Positions 34,443 to 43,773 of a DNA stretch of 64,000 nucleotides are shown piece after piece. The stretch covers positions 744,001 to 808,000 of the forward strand of contig NZ_JACCFF010000001.1 in NCBI RefSeq assembly GCF_013449725.1, written 5' to 3'. A model generated the notes under the pieces. It had not been told where the DNA came from, searched no databases, and saw nothing but the letters and a program-made list of their open reading frames with translations. The first letter of the stretch is position 1; each line of letters opens with the position of its first letter. Source of the DNA: Mycobacteroides sp. LB1. Its GTDB lineage: Bacteria; Actinomycetota; Actinomycetes; Mycobacteriales; Mycobacteriaceae. The position numbers were made by a program, and so were the translations under genes.

Positions 34443-35243
34443 ATGACGCCCACCGTGTCCTTGCGCGAAGATCGTCGGCTGGCACTCGAATTGGCTGATG
34501 CCGCCGATGAAATCACCACGTCCCGGTTCGGCGCGCTCGATCTTCGGGTGGACACGAAACCCGACCTGACGCCGGTGACCGATGCGGACACCTCGGTGGA
34601 AGCCGTCCTGCGCTCGCTGCTGCACCGATCACGCCCGGAGGACTCGGTGCTCGGTGAGGAGTACGGCGGGGACTTCGAAGGACACGGCCGACTGGGCCGA
34701 AGCTGGGTGATCGACCCCATCGACGGCACCAAGAACTTCGCGCGCGGCGTCCCCATCTGGGCCACGCTCATCGCATTGCTTGTCGACGGCGTACCCGTCG
34801 TCGGCGTGATCAGCGCGCCAGCACTCTCGCGGCGCTGGTGGGCGGCGGAGGATCTGGGCGCATTTTCACGTGTCGGCGCAGCAGAACCCCGACAGATTCA
34901 CGTCTCCAAGGTGGACCAGTTGGCGTCCGCAAGCCTGTCGTTCTCCAGCCTGTCGGGCTGGGCCGACCGAGGCACGCGTGACCGATTCCTCGACCTGACC
35001 GACGAGGTGTGGCGCGTCCGTGGGCTCGGCGACTTCTTCTCGTACTGCCTGGTGGCCGAGGGGGCGGTCGACATCGCCGCCGAACCCGAGGTCTCGCTGT
35101 GGGACCTGGCCCCGCTGGACATCCTGGTCCGCGAGGCCGGTGGGCGATTCACGAATCTGGCAGGTGAGGCCGGGCCACATGGCGGCAGCGCGGTGGCCAC
35201 CAACGGGTTGCTGCACGACGAGGTACTGAGCGCGCTCTCGTAA
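34443..35243 (+). CDS. hisN: Histidinol-phosphatase (inositol-monophosphatase fold)
   Basis: The 266-residue enzyme dephosphorylates histidinol phosphate in histidine synthesis. The Mg-binding residues of the IMPase fold are clear: GEEYGG (Glu72-Glu73), DPIDGTKNF (Asp91, Asp94) and the late [15 protein letters not shown]. It closely follows M. tuberculosis Rv3137 (HisN), including [23 protein letters not shown] and the ending [17 protein letters not shown]. The ATG at 34443 is the family start. It lies alone, away from other his genes, as in other mycobacteria. Confidence 0.95.
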   Translation: MTPTVSLREDRRLALELADAADEITTSRFGALDLRVDTKPDLTPVTDADTSVEAVLRSLLHRSRPEDSVLGEEYGGDFEGHGRLGRSWVIDPIDGTKNFARGVPIWATLIALLVDGVPVVGVISAPALSRRWWAAEDLGAFSRVGAAEPRQIHVSKVDQLASASLSFSSLSGWADRGTRDRFLDLTDEVWRVRGLGDFFSYCLVAEGAVDIAAEPEVSLWDLAPLDILVREAGGRFTNLAGEAGPHGGSAVATNGLLHDEVLSALS

Positions 35244-35298
35244 CTCCGCCTCCTCACACCAGAAACCCGGTGTGACGTGCACCTCGTTTTGCGCGGAT

Positions 35299-35339
35299 CT
35301 TACCGCTTAGTAAGATACGGTTTCTTACTTCGGAGTAAG
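35299..35339. promoter_or_regulatory. Two tandem palindromes upstream of fadE24-fadE23
   Basis: CTTAC-CGCTTA-GTAAG (35299-35314) and CTTAC-TTCGGA-GTAAG (35324-35339) have identical 5-bp arms and 6-nt spacers, and start 25 bp apart. They stand 55-95 nt before the fadE24 start in a region otherwise without features. The form suits a TetR-type repressor binding twice. Which regulator binds is unknown. Confidence 0.6.
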
Positions 35340-35393
35340 GTTCCGATCAATCTCCCCGCACACCTTTTATTGACCCCAGAAACGGCTGGTGAC

Positions 35394-36797
35394 ATGACCA
35401 ACACGCTGACCCCGAGTCGCGACAAGAAGGCCGCCAAGGCTAAGAACCCGGCGAAGTACGAGACCGGCGTCGGCCTGCAGAAGCACAAGCGTGGCGCGAT
35501 CGACATCCTCATCGCTGTGCTGACCCCGATCGCGGGATCGGAGCTGCTGGACAAATACAACCTTCGCAGCGCTTTCAACAAGGGTCTGTTCGAGAGCACC
35601 AAGGGCATCTTCACCACACTCGGTATCGCCAACCGCACCTTCAAGAAGATCAACGGCAGCAAGGGCGGACCGAAGCGTCTCGACAAGGCGAACGCCGACT
35701 TCTTCGACCTCAAACCCGAGGACGAGCAGAAGATGATCTCGGACACCGTGATGGAGTTCGCCGTAGAGGTCATCCGTCCGGCCGCCTACGAATCCGACAA
35801 GACCAAGACCTACCCGGCTGATCTGCTGACCAAGGTCGCCGAACTGGGCGTCACCGCGATCAATATCCCCGAGGACTTCGACGGGATCGCCTCACAGCGC
35901 TCCACCGTCACCAACGCCCTCGTGGCCGAGGCGCTTTCGTACGGCGACATGGGCCTGGCGCTGCCGATCCTGGCGCCGTCCGGTGTCGCCTCCGCGCTGA
36001 CCAACTGGGGCAGCGCCAATCAGCAGGCCACCTACCTCAAGGAGTTCGCGGGCGAGAACGTCCCGCAGGCCTCGGTGGTCATCGCCGAGCCGCAGGCGCT
36101 GTTCGACCCGTTCAGCCTCAAGACCACGGCCACCCGCACCCCCAGCGGCTTCCGCCTCAACGGCGTGAAGTCCCTGGTGCCCGCTGCGGCCCAGGCCGAG
36201 CTGTTCATCGTGGCCGCCAACCACAACGGCCGCCCGACGCTGTTCATCGTCGAGTCCGGCGCTGAGGGCATCACCATCGAGGAAGACTCGAGCATGGGTA
36301 TCCGCGGGGCAGCCCTGGGACGCCTGAACCTCAACAATGTCGCCGTCCCGGCCGCCAACATCCTGGGCGAGGACGGCGCCGGCGAGTCCGACTACTCCGA
36401 GGCCGTCGCCCTGGCACGCCTCGGCTGGGCCTCCCTCGCGGTCGGTACCGGCCAAGCCGTGCTCGACTACGTGATCCCCTACGTCAAGCAACGCGAGGCG
36501 TTCGGCGAGCCCATCGCCCGCCGCCAGGCCGTCGCCTTCATGTGCGCCAACATCGCCATCGAGCTCGACGGGCTGCGCCTGGTCACCTGGCGCGGCGCCT
36601 CCCGCGCGGAGCAGGGCCTGCCCTTCATCCGCGAGGCCGCGCTGGCCCGCAAACTCGCCACCGACAAGGGCATGCAGATCGGCCTCGACGGTGTACAGCT
36701 GCTCGGCGGCCACGGCTTCACCAAGGAGCACCCGGTGGAGCGCTGGTACCGGAACCTGCGCGCAGTCGGCGTCGCCGAAGGCGTTGTCATTCTCTAA
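35394..36797 (+). CDS. fadE24: Acyl-CoA dehydrogenase FadE24
   Basis: The 467-residue flavoprotein has an N-terminal extension with a helical hydrophobic part (GAIDILIAVLTPIAGSELLDKYNL) before the dehydrogenase core (EDEQKMISDTVMEFAVEVIRP, about residue 105 on). The C-terminal helical domain shows QREAFGEPIARRQAVAFMCANI and LLGGHGFTKEHPVERWYRNLRA. It matches M. tuberculosis Rv3139, next to hisN and followed by FadE23. In M. tuberculosis the pair is induced by isoniazid. It probably works in beta-oxidation; exact acyl substrate unknown. The ATG at 35394 is chosen over an upstream frame that crosses the operators. Confidence 0.93.
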   Translation: MTNTLTPSRDKKAAKAKNPAKYETGVGLQKHKRGAIDILIAVLTPIAGSELLDKYNLRSAFNKGLFESTKGIFTTLGIANRTFKKINGSKGGPKRLDKANADFFDLKPEDEQKMISDTVMEFAVEVIRPAAYESDKTKTYPADLLTKVAELGVTAINIPEDFDGIASQRSTVTNALVAEALSYGDMGLALPILAPSGVASALTNWGSANQQATYLKEFAGENVPQASVVIAEPQALFDPFSLKTTATRTPSGFRLNGVKSLVPAAAQAELFIVAANHNGRPTLFIVESGAEGITIEEDSSMGIRGAALGRLNLNNVAVPAANILGEDGAGESDYSEAVALARLGWASLAVGTGQAVLDYVIPYVKQREAFGEPIARRQAVAFMCANIAIELDGLRLVTWRGASRAEQGLPFIREAALARKLATDKGMQIGLDGVQLLGGHGFTKEHPVERWYRNLRAVGVAEGVVIL

Positions 36798-36841
36798 GCC
36801 CTAGTCCCCCTCTACTTTCTCAACTACACGAAAGTCTTTTC

Positions 36842-38053
36842 ATGGCAATCAATTTGGAACTCCCCAAGAAGTTGCAGGCAGTCGCCGAGAAGGGGCGCCA
36901 GGGCGCCACCGAGCTGATGAGGCCCATCTCACGCAAGTACGACCTGGCCGAGCACACCTACCCCATCGAGCTCGACACCCTCGAGACCCTCTTCGCGGGG
37001 GTCAGCGCGGCAGGCACACTCGAGTTCGCCGGCGCCGACGCCTTCCGCGCCGAGGAGAACACCAAGAAGCAGAATGTCAACGGCTCCAACATGTCCGCGC
37101 TGCTCAACGCCCTTGAGGTGAGCTGGGGCGACTGCGGCTTGCTGCTCTCGATCCCCTTCCAGGGCCTGGGTAACGCCGCTGTATCCAGCGTGACCAGCAA
37201 GGAAGACGGTGACCGGTTCGGCAAGATCTGGGCCGCCATGGCCATCACCGAGCCGGGGTTCGGATCGGACTCTGCCGCGGTCACCACCACCGCCAAGCTG
37301 GACGGCGACGAGTACGTCATCAACGGCGAGAAGATCTTCGTCACCGCCGGTTCGCGTGCCACCCACATCGTGGTGTGGGCGACGCTCGACAAGTCCAAGG
37401 GCCGCCCCGCCATCAAGTCGTTCCTGGTACCGCGTGAGCACCCGGGTGTGACCGTGGAACGGCTCGAGGAGAAGCTCGGCATCAAGGCCTCCGACACCGC
37501 CGTCATCCGGTTCGAAAACTGCCGTATCCCCAAGGATTACATCCTCAGCGATCCGGAGATCAACACCGAAAAGGGCTTCGGCGGTGTGATGAGCACCTTC
37601 GACAACACCCGCCCGATCGTGGCCGCCATGGCCGTGGGCGTGTCGCGGGCCTCGCTGGAGGAGCTGCGCAAGATCCTCGAGGACGCCGGTATCGAGATCT
37701 CCTACGACAGGCCGCCGCATGCCCAGCACGCCGCCGCCGCCGAGTTCATCCGGATGGAGGCCGACTGGGAATCGTCGTACCTGCTGACCCTGCGCAGCGC
37801 CTGGCAGGCCGATAACAACATCCCCAACTCGATGGAAGCGTCGATGGCCAAGGCCAAGGCCGGCCGGGTCGGCAGCGATATCACCCTCAAGGCCGTCGAA
37901 ATGGCAGGAACCACCGGCTATTCCGAGCGCACGCTGCTGGAGAAGTGGGGCCGGGACTCAAAGATCCTGGACATCTTCGAGGGCACCCAGCAGATCCAGC
38001 AACTGGTCGTCGCCCGCCGCCTGCTGGGGCTGAGCTCCGCAGAGCTCAAGTAA
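36842..38053 (+). CDS. fadE23: Acyl-CoA dehydrogenase FadE23
   Basis: The 403-residue flavoprotein carries the ACAD signature AMAITEPGFGSDSAAVTTTAKLDG and YVINGEKIFVTAGSRATHIVVWA. The C-terminal ESSYLLTLRSAWQADNN and the hallmark ILDIFEGTQQIQQLVVARRLLG are also present. It corresponds to M. tuberculosis Rv3140 and lies 44 nt after fadE24 on the same transcript. Some actinobacterial ACADs work as alpha2beta2 pairs encoded by adjacent genes, so FadE24 and FadE23 may form one complex; this is inference. A hairpin terminator follows the stop. Confidence 0.93.
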   Translation: MAINLELPKKLQAVAEKGRQGATELMRPISRKYDLAEHTYPIELDTLETLFAGVSAAGTLEFAGADAFRAEENTKKQNVNGSNMSALLNALEVSWGDCGLLLSIPFQGLGNAAVSSVTSKEDGDRFGKIWAAMAITEPGFGSDSAAVTTTAKLDGDEYVINGEKIFVTAGSRATHIVVWATLDKSKGRPAIKSFLVPREHPGVTVERLEEKLGIKASDTAVIRFENCRIPKDYILSDPEINTEKGFGGVMSTFDNTRPIVAAMAVGVSRASLEELRKILEDAGIEISYDRPPHAQHAAAAEFIRMEADWESSYLLTLRSAWQADNNIPNSMEASMAKAKAGRVGSDITLKAVEMAGTTGYSERTLLEKWGRDSKILDIFEGTQQIQQLVVARRLLGLSSAELK

Positions 38054-38073
38054 CGCGTCAATCAAGATCCATT

Positions 38074-38106
38074 GCGGCCCTTCCGGGACTCACCCGGAGG
38101 GGCCGC
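38074..38106. terminator. Bidirectional hairpin terminator between fadE23 and the ABC operon
   Basis: GCGGCCCTTCCGGG (38074-38087) and CCCGGAGGGGCCGC (38093-38106) pair with one mismatch around ACTCA. It sits between two convergent stops (38053 and 38120), so it can serve both strands. The T-run is weak, as is usual in mycobacteria. Confidence 0.8.
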
Positions 38107-38119
38107 TGTGGTTTGCGCC

Positions 38120-39202
38120 TCAGGCGATCCGGACCCCGCGCGGCAGCGTCTCGACCGGCACGCGCAACCGACGGATCGCGACCAGCACGCCCAATACTCC
38201 GATCAGAATGTTGACCGCGAGGCCCAGGTACCACGTGTGGCCGACGAATCGGCTCTGATATTCGCGGTCTTCCAACCAATCACGAGAGTCATCAGCACAC
38301 CGCATGTCTTGCGCGTCATCCGTTCCCGAACGCAGCTCGGAGACCGTACGCCCCAGTGACAGCAATATCGTCTCCTGCTCATAGTGCACAACGTCGCCAC
38401 GCCATTGCGGCCTGGCAGTCAGGGCCGGGTCGGTCTGCGCGACCACATCGGCGGTCACCACGAACGGATTCGGCACCAACAGCCACCAGGTTCGCTCCAT
38501 GTGCGTCACGGTGATCTCACGTTGCACCTCCATGCAGGCACCGCGTTTCCCGCCGTGGTATTCCGAAAACGGCCGAAGCACAACGACTGTCTCCCGCACG
38601 AACGGGGTGAGCAAGCCCATGATCGCCGGCAGACCAAGGATCATGAAGAACACTGTCAGCTGGGTGAGAACGGCCGAGCTCACCGGGCGCGCAGACAGCG
38701 CCGAGAACCCGAGCCCAATTCCGCAGTAACACAGGAACAACAACGCAGCCACGACGATCCCGAGCAGCGAAGTAGCGATCGAATAGGGTGCCACCAACGC
38801 CGCCCAGATCAGATAGGGCGCCGACACCACGAGAAGGGCCAGCGAGGCGGCCCAGCCCCCGAGCAACTTGCCGAGAGCCAGCTGCACCGCCGTAATCGGG
38901 GTCGCCTGCACCACCGCCAAGGTCGCATCCTTGCGATCGCCGTTGATCGACGTCGCCGTCATACTGGGTGCAACCACAAGCCCGAGCAGCAGTACGAATC
39001 CGCCAATCATCGCGTAAAAATCCCGGGCCCAGCCATCAGCCGAACCATCACCAGTAGCGGTTGCGGCGTAACGGGACCCGAACACCAGCAGCGAGATGGC
39101 CAGGAAGGCCACCGCCAGAGTCATCCGCCATCGAGTGGTCCGGATGCGCTGGCGCAGTTCCAATCCGGCAATAGTCCCGACGGGCTGCCACCATGTCGTC
39201 AT
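38120..39202 (-). CDS. ABC-2 type transporter permease
   Basis: The 360-residue membrane protein has six or seven hydrophobic segments, including MTLAVAFLAISLLVFGSRYA, FVLLLGLVVAPSMTATSING, LLGIVVAALLFLCYCGIGLGF, VFFMILGLPAIMGLL and a final LGLAVNILIGVLGVLVAIRRL. The loop after TM2 (NGDRKDATLAVVQATPI) is the coupling-helix pattern of ABC-2 exporters. A long hydrophilic loop lies between the fifth and last TM helices. Its start overlaps the ATPase stop by four bases. It likely exports a lipid, drug or peptide; the cargo is unknown. Confidence 0.85.
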   Translation of the reverse strand: MTTWWQPVGTIAGLELRQRIRTTRWRMTLAVAFLAISLLVFGSRYAATATGDGSADGWARDFYAMIGGFVLLLGLVVAPSMTATSINGDRKDATLAVVQATPITAVQLALGKLLGGWAASLALLVVSAPYLIWAALVAPYSIATSLLGIVVAALLFLCYCGIGLGFSALSARPVSSAVLTQLTVFFMILGLPAIMGLLTPFVRETVVVLRPFSEYHGGKRGACMEVQREITVTHMERTWWLLVPNPFVVTADVVAQTDPALTARPQWRGDVVHYEQETILLSLGRTVSELRSGTDDAQDMRCADDSRDWLEDREYQSRFVGHTWYLGLAVNILIGVLGVLVAIRRLRVPVETLPRGVRIA

Positions 39203-40038
39203 GTGCGGTCCGCCTCCAATGCGAAGTAGGAATCCTCCAGCGCGTTCGTCGCCCGGGCGAACTCCAGTACCGGCGCCCCGGAACCGACTGTGCGTGCAAG
39301 GTACTGGGCCGCTTCATCATCGTCGGCGAAGGTCAGATAGGTCGACGCACCAACGGCCTGGCCCAGCAGGCGGATTCGCCAGGTGGTCGTGACCGCAGCC
39401 GGTGGCGGCGCGGTGCGGCCCGCACTCATCATCACCACGTGGTCAACCATTTCCGCCAACTCGGTGAGGATGTGTGAGGACACCAGGACGGCACACCCTG
39501 AATCCGCCAGAGCGCGAAGCGAATCACGCAATTCGAAGCGGGACCTTGGGTCCATACCCGAAGCGGGCTCATCGAGCAGCAGCACCTGCGGTTCGTGCAC
39601 CAGGGCCCGCGCAAAGCCCAGCCGCTGCTTCTGCCCCCGCGAGAGTTCCTGCGCGGGGCGATCGGCGAACTCGGTCAAGTGCACACCGGCCAGCAGCCTT
39701 GCCGCACGTTGCCGCGCTTGTGCCGCTCGCTGACCGTAGAGGCGCCCGAACGCGACCAAGATCTCCTCGGCGGTCAACGATTCCCACGTGCCGAACACAT
39801 CCGGCATCCACCCCACCCGTTCGCGGAGCCGCACGGGGTCCACCGCCTCGCCGTCCATTCGGATAGTGCCACCGGAGGGCAGCAGCAGACCCGCCAGCAT
39901 GAGCAATAACGTGGTCTTTCCGGCACCGTTCGGGCCTACCAGCCCGGTAATTTGGCCAGGCGCGAGAGTGATGTCAGCCTCGGCCACCGCAACGTGACGC
40001 TTGAATGTCCGCGCGAGCCCCTTCGCAACCAGAGTCAT
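39199..40038 (-). CDS. ABC transporter ATP-binding protein
   Basis: The 279-residue ATPase has Walker A GPNGAGKTT, a Q-loop (RVGWMPDVFGTWESLTAEE), signature LSRGQKQRLGFARAL (Arg replaces the usual second Gly), Walker B VLLLDEPASGMD and H-loop SSHIL. This profile is typical of ABC-2 exporters (CcmA/DRA subfamily). It is translationally coupled to the permease downstream, and the pair forms one exporter. The ATG at 40038 begins the domain; a start 30 bases upstream is possible. Confidence 0.92.
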   Translation of the reverse strand: MTLVAKGLARTFKRHVAVAEADITLAPGQITGLVGPNGAGKTTLLLMLAGLLLPSGGTIRMDGEAVDPVRLRERVGWMPDVFGTWESLTAEEILVAFGRLYGQRAAQARQRAARLLAGVHLTEFADRPAQELSRGQKQRLGFARALVHEPQVLLLDEPASGMDPRSRFELRDSLRALADSGCAVLVSSHILTELAEMVDHVVMMSAGRTAPPPAAVTTTWRIRLLGQAVGASTYLTFADDDEAAQYLARTVGSGAPVLEFARATNALEDSYFALEADRT

Positions 40039-40156
40039 GATCGCCGATGTTAGCTGAGTGTCACCCACCGCTCCGGTATCTGGAATGGTCCACTTCGGAT
40101 AGGCTGCGCTGGTCTGCTAGGCACACATTGCTTTGCTTCAACTTCTGGAGGACTTC

Positions 40157-40660
40157 ATGGCGTGGGTTCGATCTGGTCTGCTGACGGTCACTGCGTGTGC
40201 CCTCATGTCGTTCGGCGCCGGCGTTCCGGTTGCCAGCGCCGATGAGTCGACCTGCGCTGCAATCGACCACATGTCGAAGGCCGTCGACGACCCCGCCAAC
40301 AACGGCCCGATCGTCACCGAGGCCCTGATGTACCTGCGCGCCGACAATCCCGCCTACTCCGGCCTGGACCGTCAGTACGAGGCCATCGGTCAGGCCCGGG
40401 ATATGTGGGGACGCGCCAACGACGGCGTCCGGGCCAACCTCGGTGATATCACCGAGCCCGCCGCACGCGAACAGCTCACCGCGTACGCCGACGGTCTCAG
40501 CGGTGCCTACGACCTCGCCGGCGCCTGGCTGGCCGCCACCCCCGAGGTGCGCTCCTCCCCCGAGATCGTTGACCGTGGCTCCGCGGTCAGCGGCCTGTTA
40601 TTCGACGGCGGCAACAACTTCCACGTCCTGGCCAATATCTGCAACGGAGGCGCTCGCTAG
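40157..40660 (+). CDS. Small secreted protein of unknown function
   Basis: The 167-residue exported protein has signal peptide MAWVRSGLLTVTACALMSFG with cleavage after ASA (about residue 27). The mature part begins DESTCAAIDHMSKAVDDPAN and is mostly helical, with a single Cys pair (Cys near the start and C in the final NICNGGAR). The ATG at 40157 follows GGAGG six bases upstream. It is transcribed with the F420-type oxidoreductase two bases downstream. No known domain is recognised. Confidence 0.75.
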   Translation: MAWVRSGLLTVTACALMSFGAGVPVASADESTCAAIDHMSKAVDDPANNGPIVTEALMYLRADNPAYSGLDRQYEAIGQARDMWGRANDGVRANLGDITEPAAREQLTAYADGLSGAYDLAGAWLAATPEVRSSPEIVDRGSAVSGLLFDGGNNFHVLANICNGGAR

Positions 40661-40662
40661 GC

Positions 40663-41085
40663 GTGCGTCTCGATCCCATCGATGCGCGCCACCGCTTCCG
40701 GGCGGCGGCGATAGCTCGGTTGGCGACGGTGGACGAATCCGGTGTCCCGCATCTCGTTCCGGTGACATTCGTCGTCGCTGATGACGTCATCTGCTGGGCG
40801 GTTGATCACAAACCGAAGTCGCGCAACGATCTACAGCGCGTGCGCAACATCTCCGCCAATCCGACCGTCAGCTTCCTGGCAGACCACTATGACGAGGACT
40901 GGGCAGCCTTGTGGTGGGTCCGCGCCGATGGCGCCGCACATATTCTCGACACACCCGACACCAAGTGGATTGCCTTGCTGGCCAACAAGTATCGGCAGTA
41001 TCGCGAGACACCGCCAACCGGTCCGATGGTGCTGACCGACATCACCCGCTGGAGCGGATGGGCGGCCTCCGCTACTCAAGTCTGA
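40663..41085 (+). CDS. PPOX-class F420-dependent oxidoreductase (TIGR03668-like)
   Basis: The 140-residue split-barrel protein contains AIARLATVDESGVPHLVPVTFVV near its N-terminus, KPKSRNDLQRVRNISANPTVSFLADHYDEDWAALWWVRADG in the middle, and ITRWSGWAAS at the end. This is the pattern of the F420-dependent PPOX-type family close to biliverdin reductases. Cofactor use is inferred from the family. GTG start, two bases after the preceding stop. Its stop and that of the convergent synthetase gene are one base apart. Confidence 0.85.
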   Translation: MRLDPIDARHRFRAAAIARLATVDESGVPHLVPVTFVVADDVICWAVDHKPKSRNDLQRVRNISANPTVSFLADHYDEDWAALWWVRADGAAHILDTPDTKWIALLANKYRQYRETPPTGPMVLTDITRWSGWAASATQV

Positions 41086-41086
41086 T

Positions 41087-43165
41087 CTATTCGGGCCTGA
41101 TGCCGTCGCGCTCGCAGTCCGCGAGCAGCAGCCGCTTGATGACCTTGCCGGTCGATGTGCGGGGCAAGGTCTTCATGAAATACACATCGCGGGGCACATG
41201 GAACTTGCTGAGCCGATTCTTGATGAAGGCTCGCACCATGTCTCCGTCCAGGCCGGCGTCCTTGTGCAGCACGACGAACGCGGACAGTCGCTGTCCGAAG
41301 CTGTCGTCGGTGGTCCCGACCACGGCCACGTCGGCAACCTGAGGCAGGAAGGACAACGCGTCCTCCACCGGTCGCGGGAAAACATTCTCTCCACCGGAGA
41401 TGATCATCTCGTCGTCTCGGCCATCGATGTACAGGCGCCCATCGGCGTCCAGATGCCCCAGATCGCCGGTGTCCAGCAGACCGTTTACCGACGCCGGTGA
41501 CGGATCAGCCACATACCCGTCGAACAACATCTCATTGCCGACGAAGATTCGGCCCGTCACACCGCGCGGCACCGGGCGCCGGTCGGCGTCGAGAATCGCG
41601 ATGGTGGTGCCCAGCGGTGGCCTTCCCACCGTGGTCGGTGCGGTTTTGAGGTCTTCGGGGTCGGCGATGGTCGCCCAGGATACCTCGGTGGATCCATAGA
41701 AGTTGTGCAGAACGTCACCAAACGCATCGGTAAACCGTTGCACCAGCGAGGCATTCAGGGGCGAGCCACTGCAGGCGACCAGACGCAGGCTCGACGTGTC
41801 GTACTTCTGCCGCACCTTGGCGGGCAAATCGGCGATGCGCTGCAACATGATTGGCACCGCGATCAGCGTCGTCACGCGGCGGGTCGCGATGGCCCGCAAG
41901 CACTCCTCCGGATCGAACTTCTCCTGCAGAATCACCGCTGCCCGCAGCGGTGTGCTGATCTGCAGACAGCCCAGCCCCCACGAGTGAAAGATCGGCGCCG
42001 AGATGAGCATGGTCTCGTCCATCTTCATCGGCATCCGCGAAAGCATCGCCGCGATGACGGCGAACCCACGCGGCGTCGGCCGCAACGCCCCCTTGGGCGT
42101 CCCGGAGGTACCCGAGGTCTGCACCACCTGATGGCCCGGACGGGTCGGTGGCAACACCCCAGGCTTGTCGGTCACCATGAAATCGTCGAGCCCTCGGCGC
42201 CCACTGACGGCACTGCGTCGGCCGGTGCTGATGAGCTCGACCTCCCATGGCACGTATCTGACGAGCTCGTCGAGATCGTCGTCCACGAAGACTTTGGTGA
42301 GGTTGTTGCGGGCCACAGCAATCTGGATTTGAGTTGCCGCCAGCGCATTGTTGAGCAACATCACGTCCACACCGAGCATCCCGAAGGCAATCAGGCACTC
42401 GACCATGGCAATGTTGTTGCGAGCCAGCAGGCCAATCTTGGATGTCTCGTTGATGCCGTCGCGCATGAGACCGGTGGCCAGCCCCTCGGCGCGCCGGTCA
42501 AGTTGCTCGAATGTCAGCTGCCCGGCGTCGTCTGCGATCGCGAGCTGCTTGGGGGCGCGCGCGGCGGCCGCCGCATATCCGCCCTGGAGGGTGAATCCCC
42601 ACCGCGCCAGTGAACCCAGCTGGCGAAGTCCGCGGTCGGGGCGCGGGATGCGCACCACGCCCACACCGATCATCAGCCGGGCGATGCTGACCTGAAGATT
42701 TCCGTTATCACCCATGCTCGACACTGTGGATGTAGGCGCGCCGGACAGATAGTCGTCAATTCTGTCCAGTCCGCCCATCAACCATTGGTTGACGGCGACG
42801 CTCGGCTTCTTGACACCCGGAGGCAGAACGGCACCCGCCCGCAACACCGTGATACGGACCCGGGTCTGCGCGGATCGTTCCTCGAACAGGCGGACGGAGA
42901 TCAGCCCGTCGTTGTCGACACCCTCAATCGTGAGGCTCTCTTTGGTATTGCTGAGGATTAGCCGAACACGGGTCTTCGCCTTCGCGGACAGCACCACGTA
43001 TTCGGGGTCCGGCCCCGCCTCGGTGTTCTCGATCAAGGTCTCGCAGGAACCGACCCCAGTGAAGAACATGGGGTACATGTCGGGAGAGCTGATCAGCTCC
43101 CACACCAGCCCACGCGGGTGCCTGAGCAACTTGTCGCAACTAATTACATCAGCGACCATATCCAT
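41087..43165 (-). CDS. START-like domain fused to an acyl-CoA synthetase (AMP-binding)
   Basis: The 692-residue protein has two parts. Residues 1-145 resemble an SRPBCC/START domain (VISCDKLLRHPRGLVWELI, YPMFFTGVGSCETL, RVRITVLRAG). Residues 195-690 form an adenylate-forming enzyme with P-loop QTSGTSGTPKG (350-359 region), FYGSTEVSW, LDTGDLGHLD and the C-terminal catalytic Lys in RTSTGKVIKR. It should activate a carboxylic acid as acyl-AMP, then acyl-CoA. The N-terminal domain may bind or present a lipid. The ATG at 43165 has AGGTAGGA upstream. No partner genes are adjacent. Confidence 0.87.
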   Translation of the reverse strand: MDMVADVISCDKLLRHPRGLVWELISSPDMYPMFFTGVGSCETLIENTEAGPDPEYVVLSAKAKTRVRLILSNTKESLTIEGVDNDGLISVRLFEERSAQTRVRITVLRAGAVLPPGVKKPSVAVNQWLMGGLDRIDDYLSGAPTSTVSSMGDNGNLQVSIARLMIGVGVVRIPRPDRGLRQLGSLARWGFTLQGGYAAAAARAPKQLAIADDAGQLTFEQLDRRAEGLATGLMRDGINETSKIGLLARNNIAMVECLIAFGMLGVDVMLLNNALAATQIQIAVARNNLTKVFVDDDLDELVRYVPWEVELISTGRRSAVSGRRGLDDFMVTDKPGVLPPTRPGHQVVQTSGTSGTPKGALRPTPRGFAVIAAMLSRMPMKMDETMLISAPIFHSWGLGCLQISTPLRAAVILQEKFDPEECLRAIATRRVTTLIAVPIMLQRIADLPAKVRQKYDTSSLRLVACSGSPLNASLVQRFTDAFGDVLHNFYGSTEVSWATIADPEDLKTAPTTVGRPPLGTTIAILDADRRPVPRGVTGRIFVGNEMLFDGYVADPSPASVNGLLDTGDLGHLDADGRLYIDGRDDEMIISGGENVFPRPVEDALSFLPQVADVAVVGTTDDSFGQRLSAFVVLHKDAGLDGDMVRAFIKNRLSKFHVPRDVYFMKTLPRTSTGKVIKRLLLADCERDGIRPE

Positions 43166-43310
43166 CGTCCTACCTGCGGTTTTCCGTCCTGCACCGCGCG
43201 AGCGTACCCGATGACGTGGATCACTGCCCAATAACTGTTGTGGTTCTTATCACTGACGTGACCAGATAGCTGAGTGCCGCTCGAAGCGCATTGCGGGCAA
43301 CGAGAACGGG

Positions 43311-43345
43311 GCGCCGCAACCGGCTAATCACCGGCGACGCGGCGC
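43311..43345. terminator. Possible hairpin in the 43.2-43.4 kb gap
   Basis: GCGCCGC (43311-43317) pairs with GCGGCGC (43339-43345), with an inner CCGG/CCGG pair. It lies 80 nt beyond the small lipoprotein gene on the minus strand and might terminate it. The rest of the 43166-43424 gap shows nothing I can name. Confidence 0.3.
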
Positions 43346-43424
43346 ACGGCAGGGCCGCGCGAGCTTTCGGTAAACGAACACACGGCGCTCCCCTGCCCCA
43401 GGCAGCGCGCCAGTTGGCCCCTCC

Positions 43425-43703
43425 CTAGATGTGCGGAGCCTCGCGGATCTTGCTGCTGTCGTTCCCGAGTGTCTTGCAGTACATCGTGACCGACGTGCGC
43501 GTCGCGGAGATCTCCAGGTTCGACGCGTCACGCCCACGTTGATCCTTGAGCATCTTGCTCACCGCATCGTTCTGCTTCTGTTCCTCGGCGGAGATGAAGT
43601 CCTTGCATTTTGTGTCGCCACCCTGGTTGAGGACACCCGAGCACCCCGTCAGCAGCCCGACTGCCACAAAACCGGTTCCAGCCAACACCTTCAGAGCGGT
43701 CAT
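43425..43703 (-). CDS. Small lipoprotein, HdeA-like pattern
   Basis: The 92-residue protein has a lipoprotein signal peptide with lipobox LLTGC (Cys near residue 21), so it should be anchored in the outer leaflet of the plasma membrane. The mature part has two further Cys (TKCKDF and MYCKTL) and a spacing reminiscent of HdeA-type acid-stress chaperones (CKDFISAEEQKQNDAVSKML). That resemblance is weak and by eye. The ATG at 43703 is needed for a proper signal peptide. It is divergent from the ClpC-like N-domain gene, 70 nt away. Confidence 0.65.
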   Translation of the reverse strand: MTALKVLAGTGFVAVGLLTGCSGVLNQGGDTKCKDFISAEEQKQNDAVSKMLKDQRGRDASNLEISATRTSVTMYCKTLGNDSSKIREAPHI

Positions 43704-43773
43704 GTCGTGACAGTAGCTCACGGGAGAACCCGACTCCGGCAAGATGTACGTTGAGCCAGAGATAGGGAGGGCC

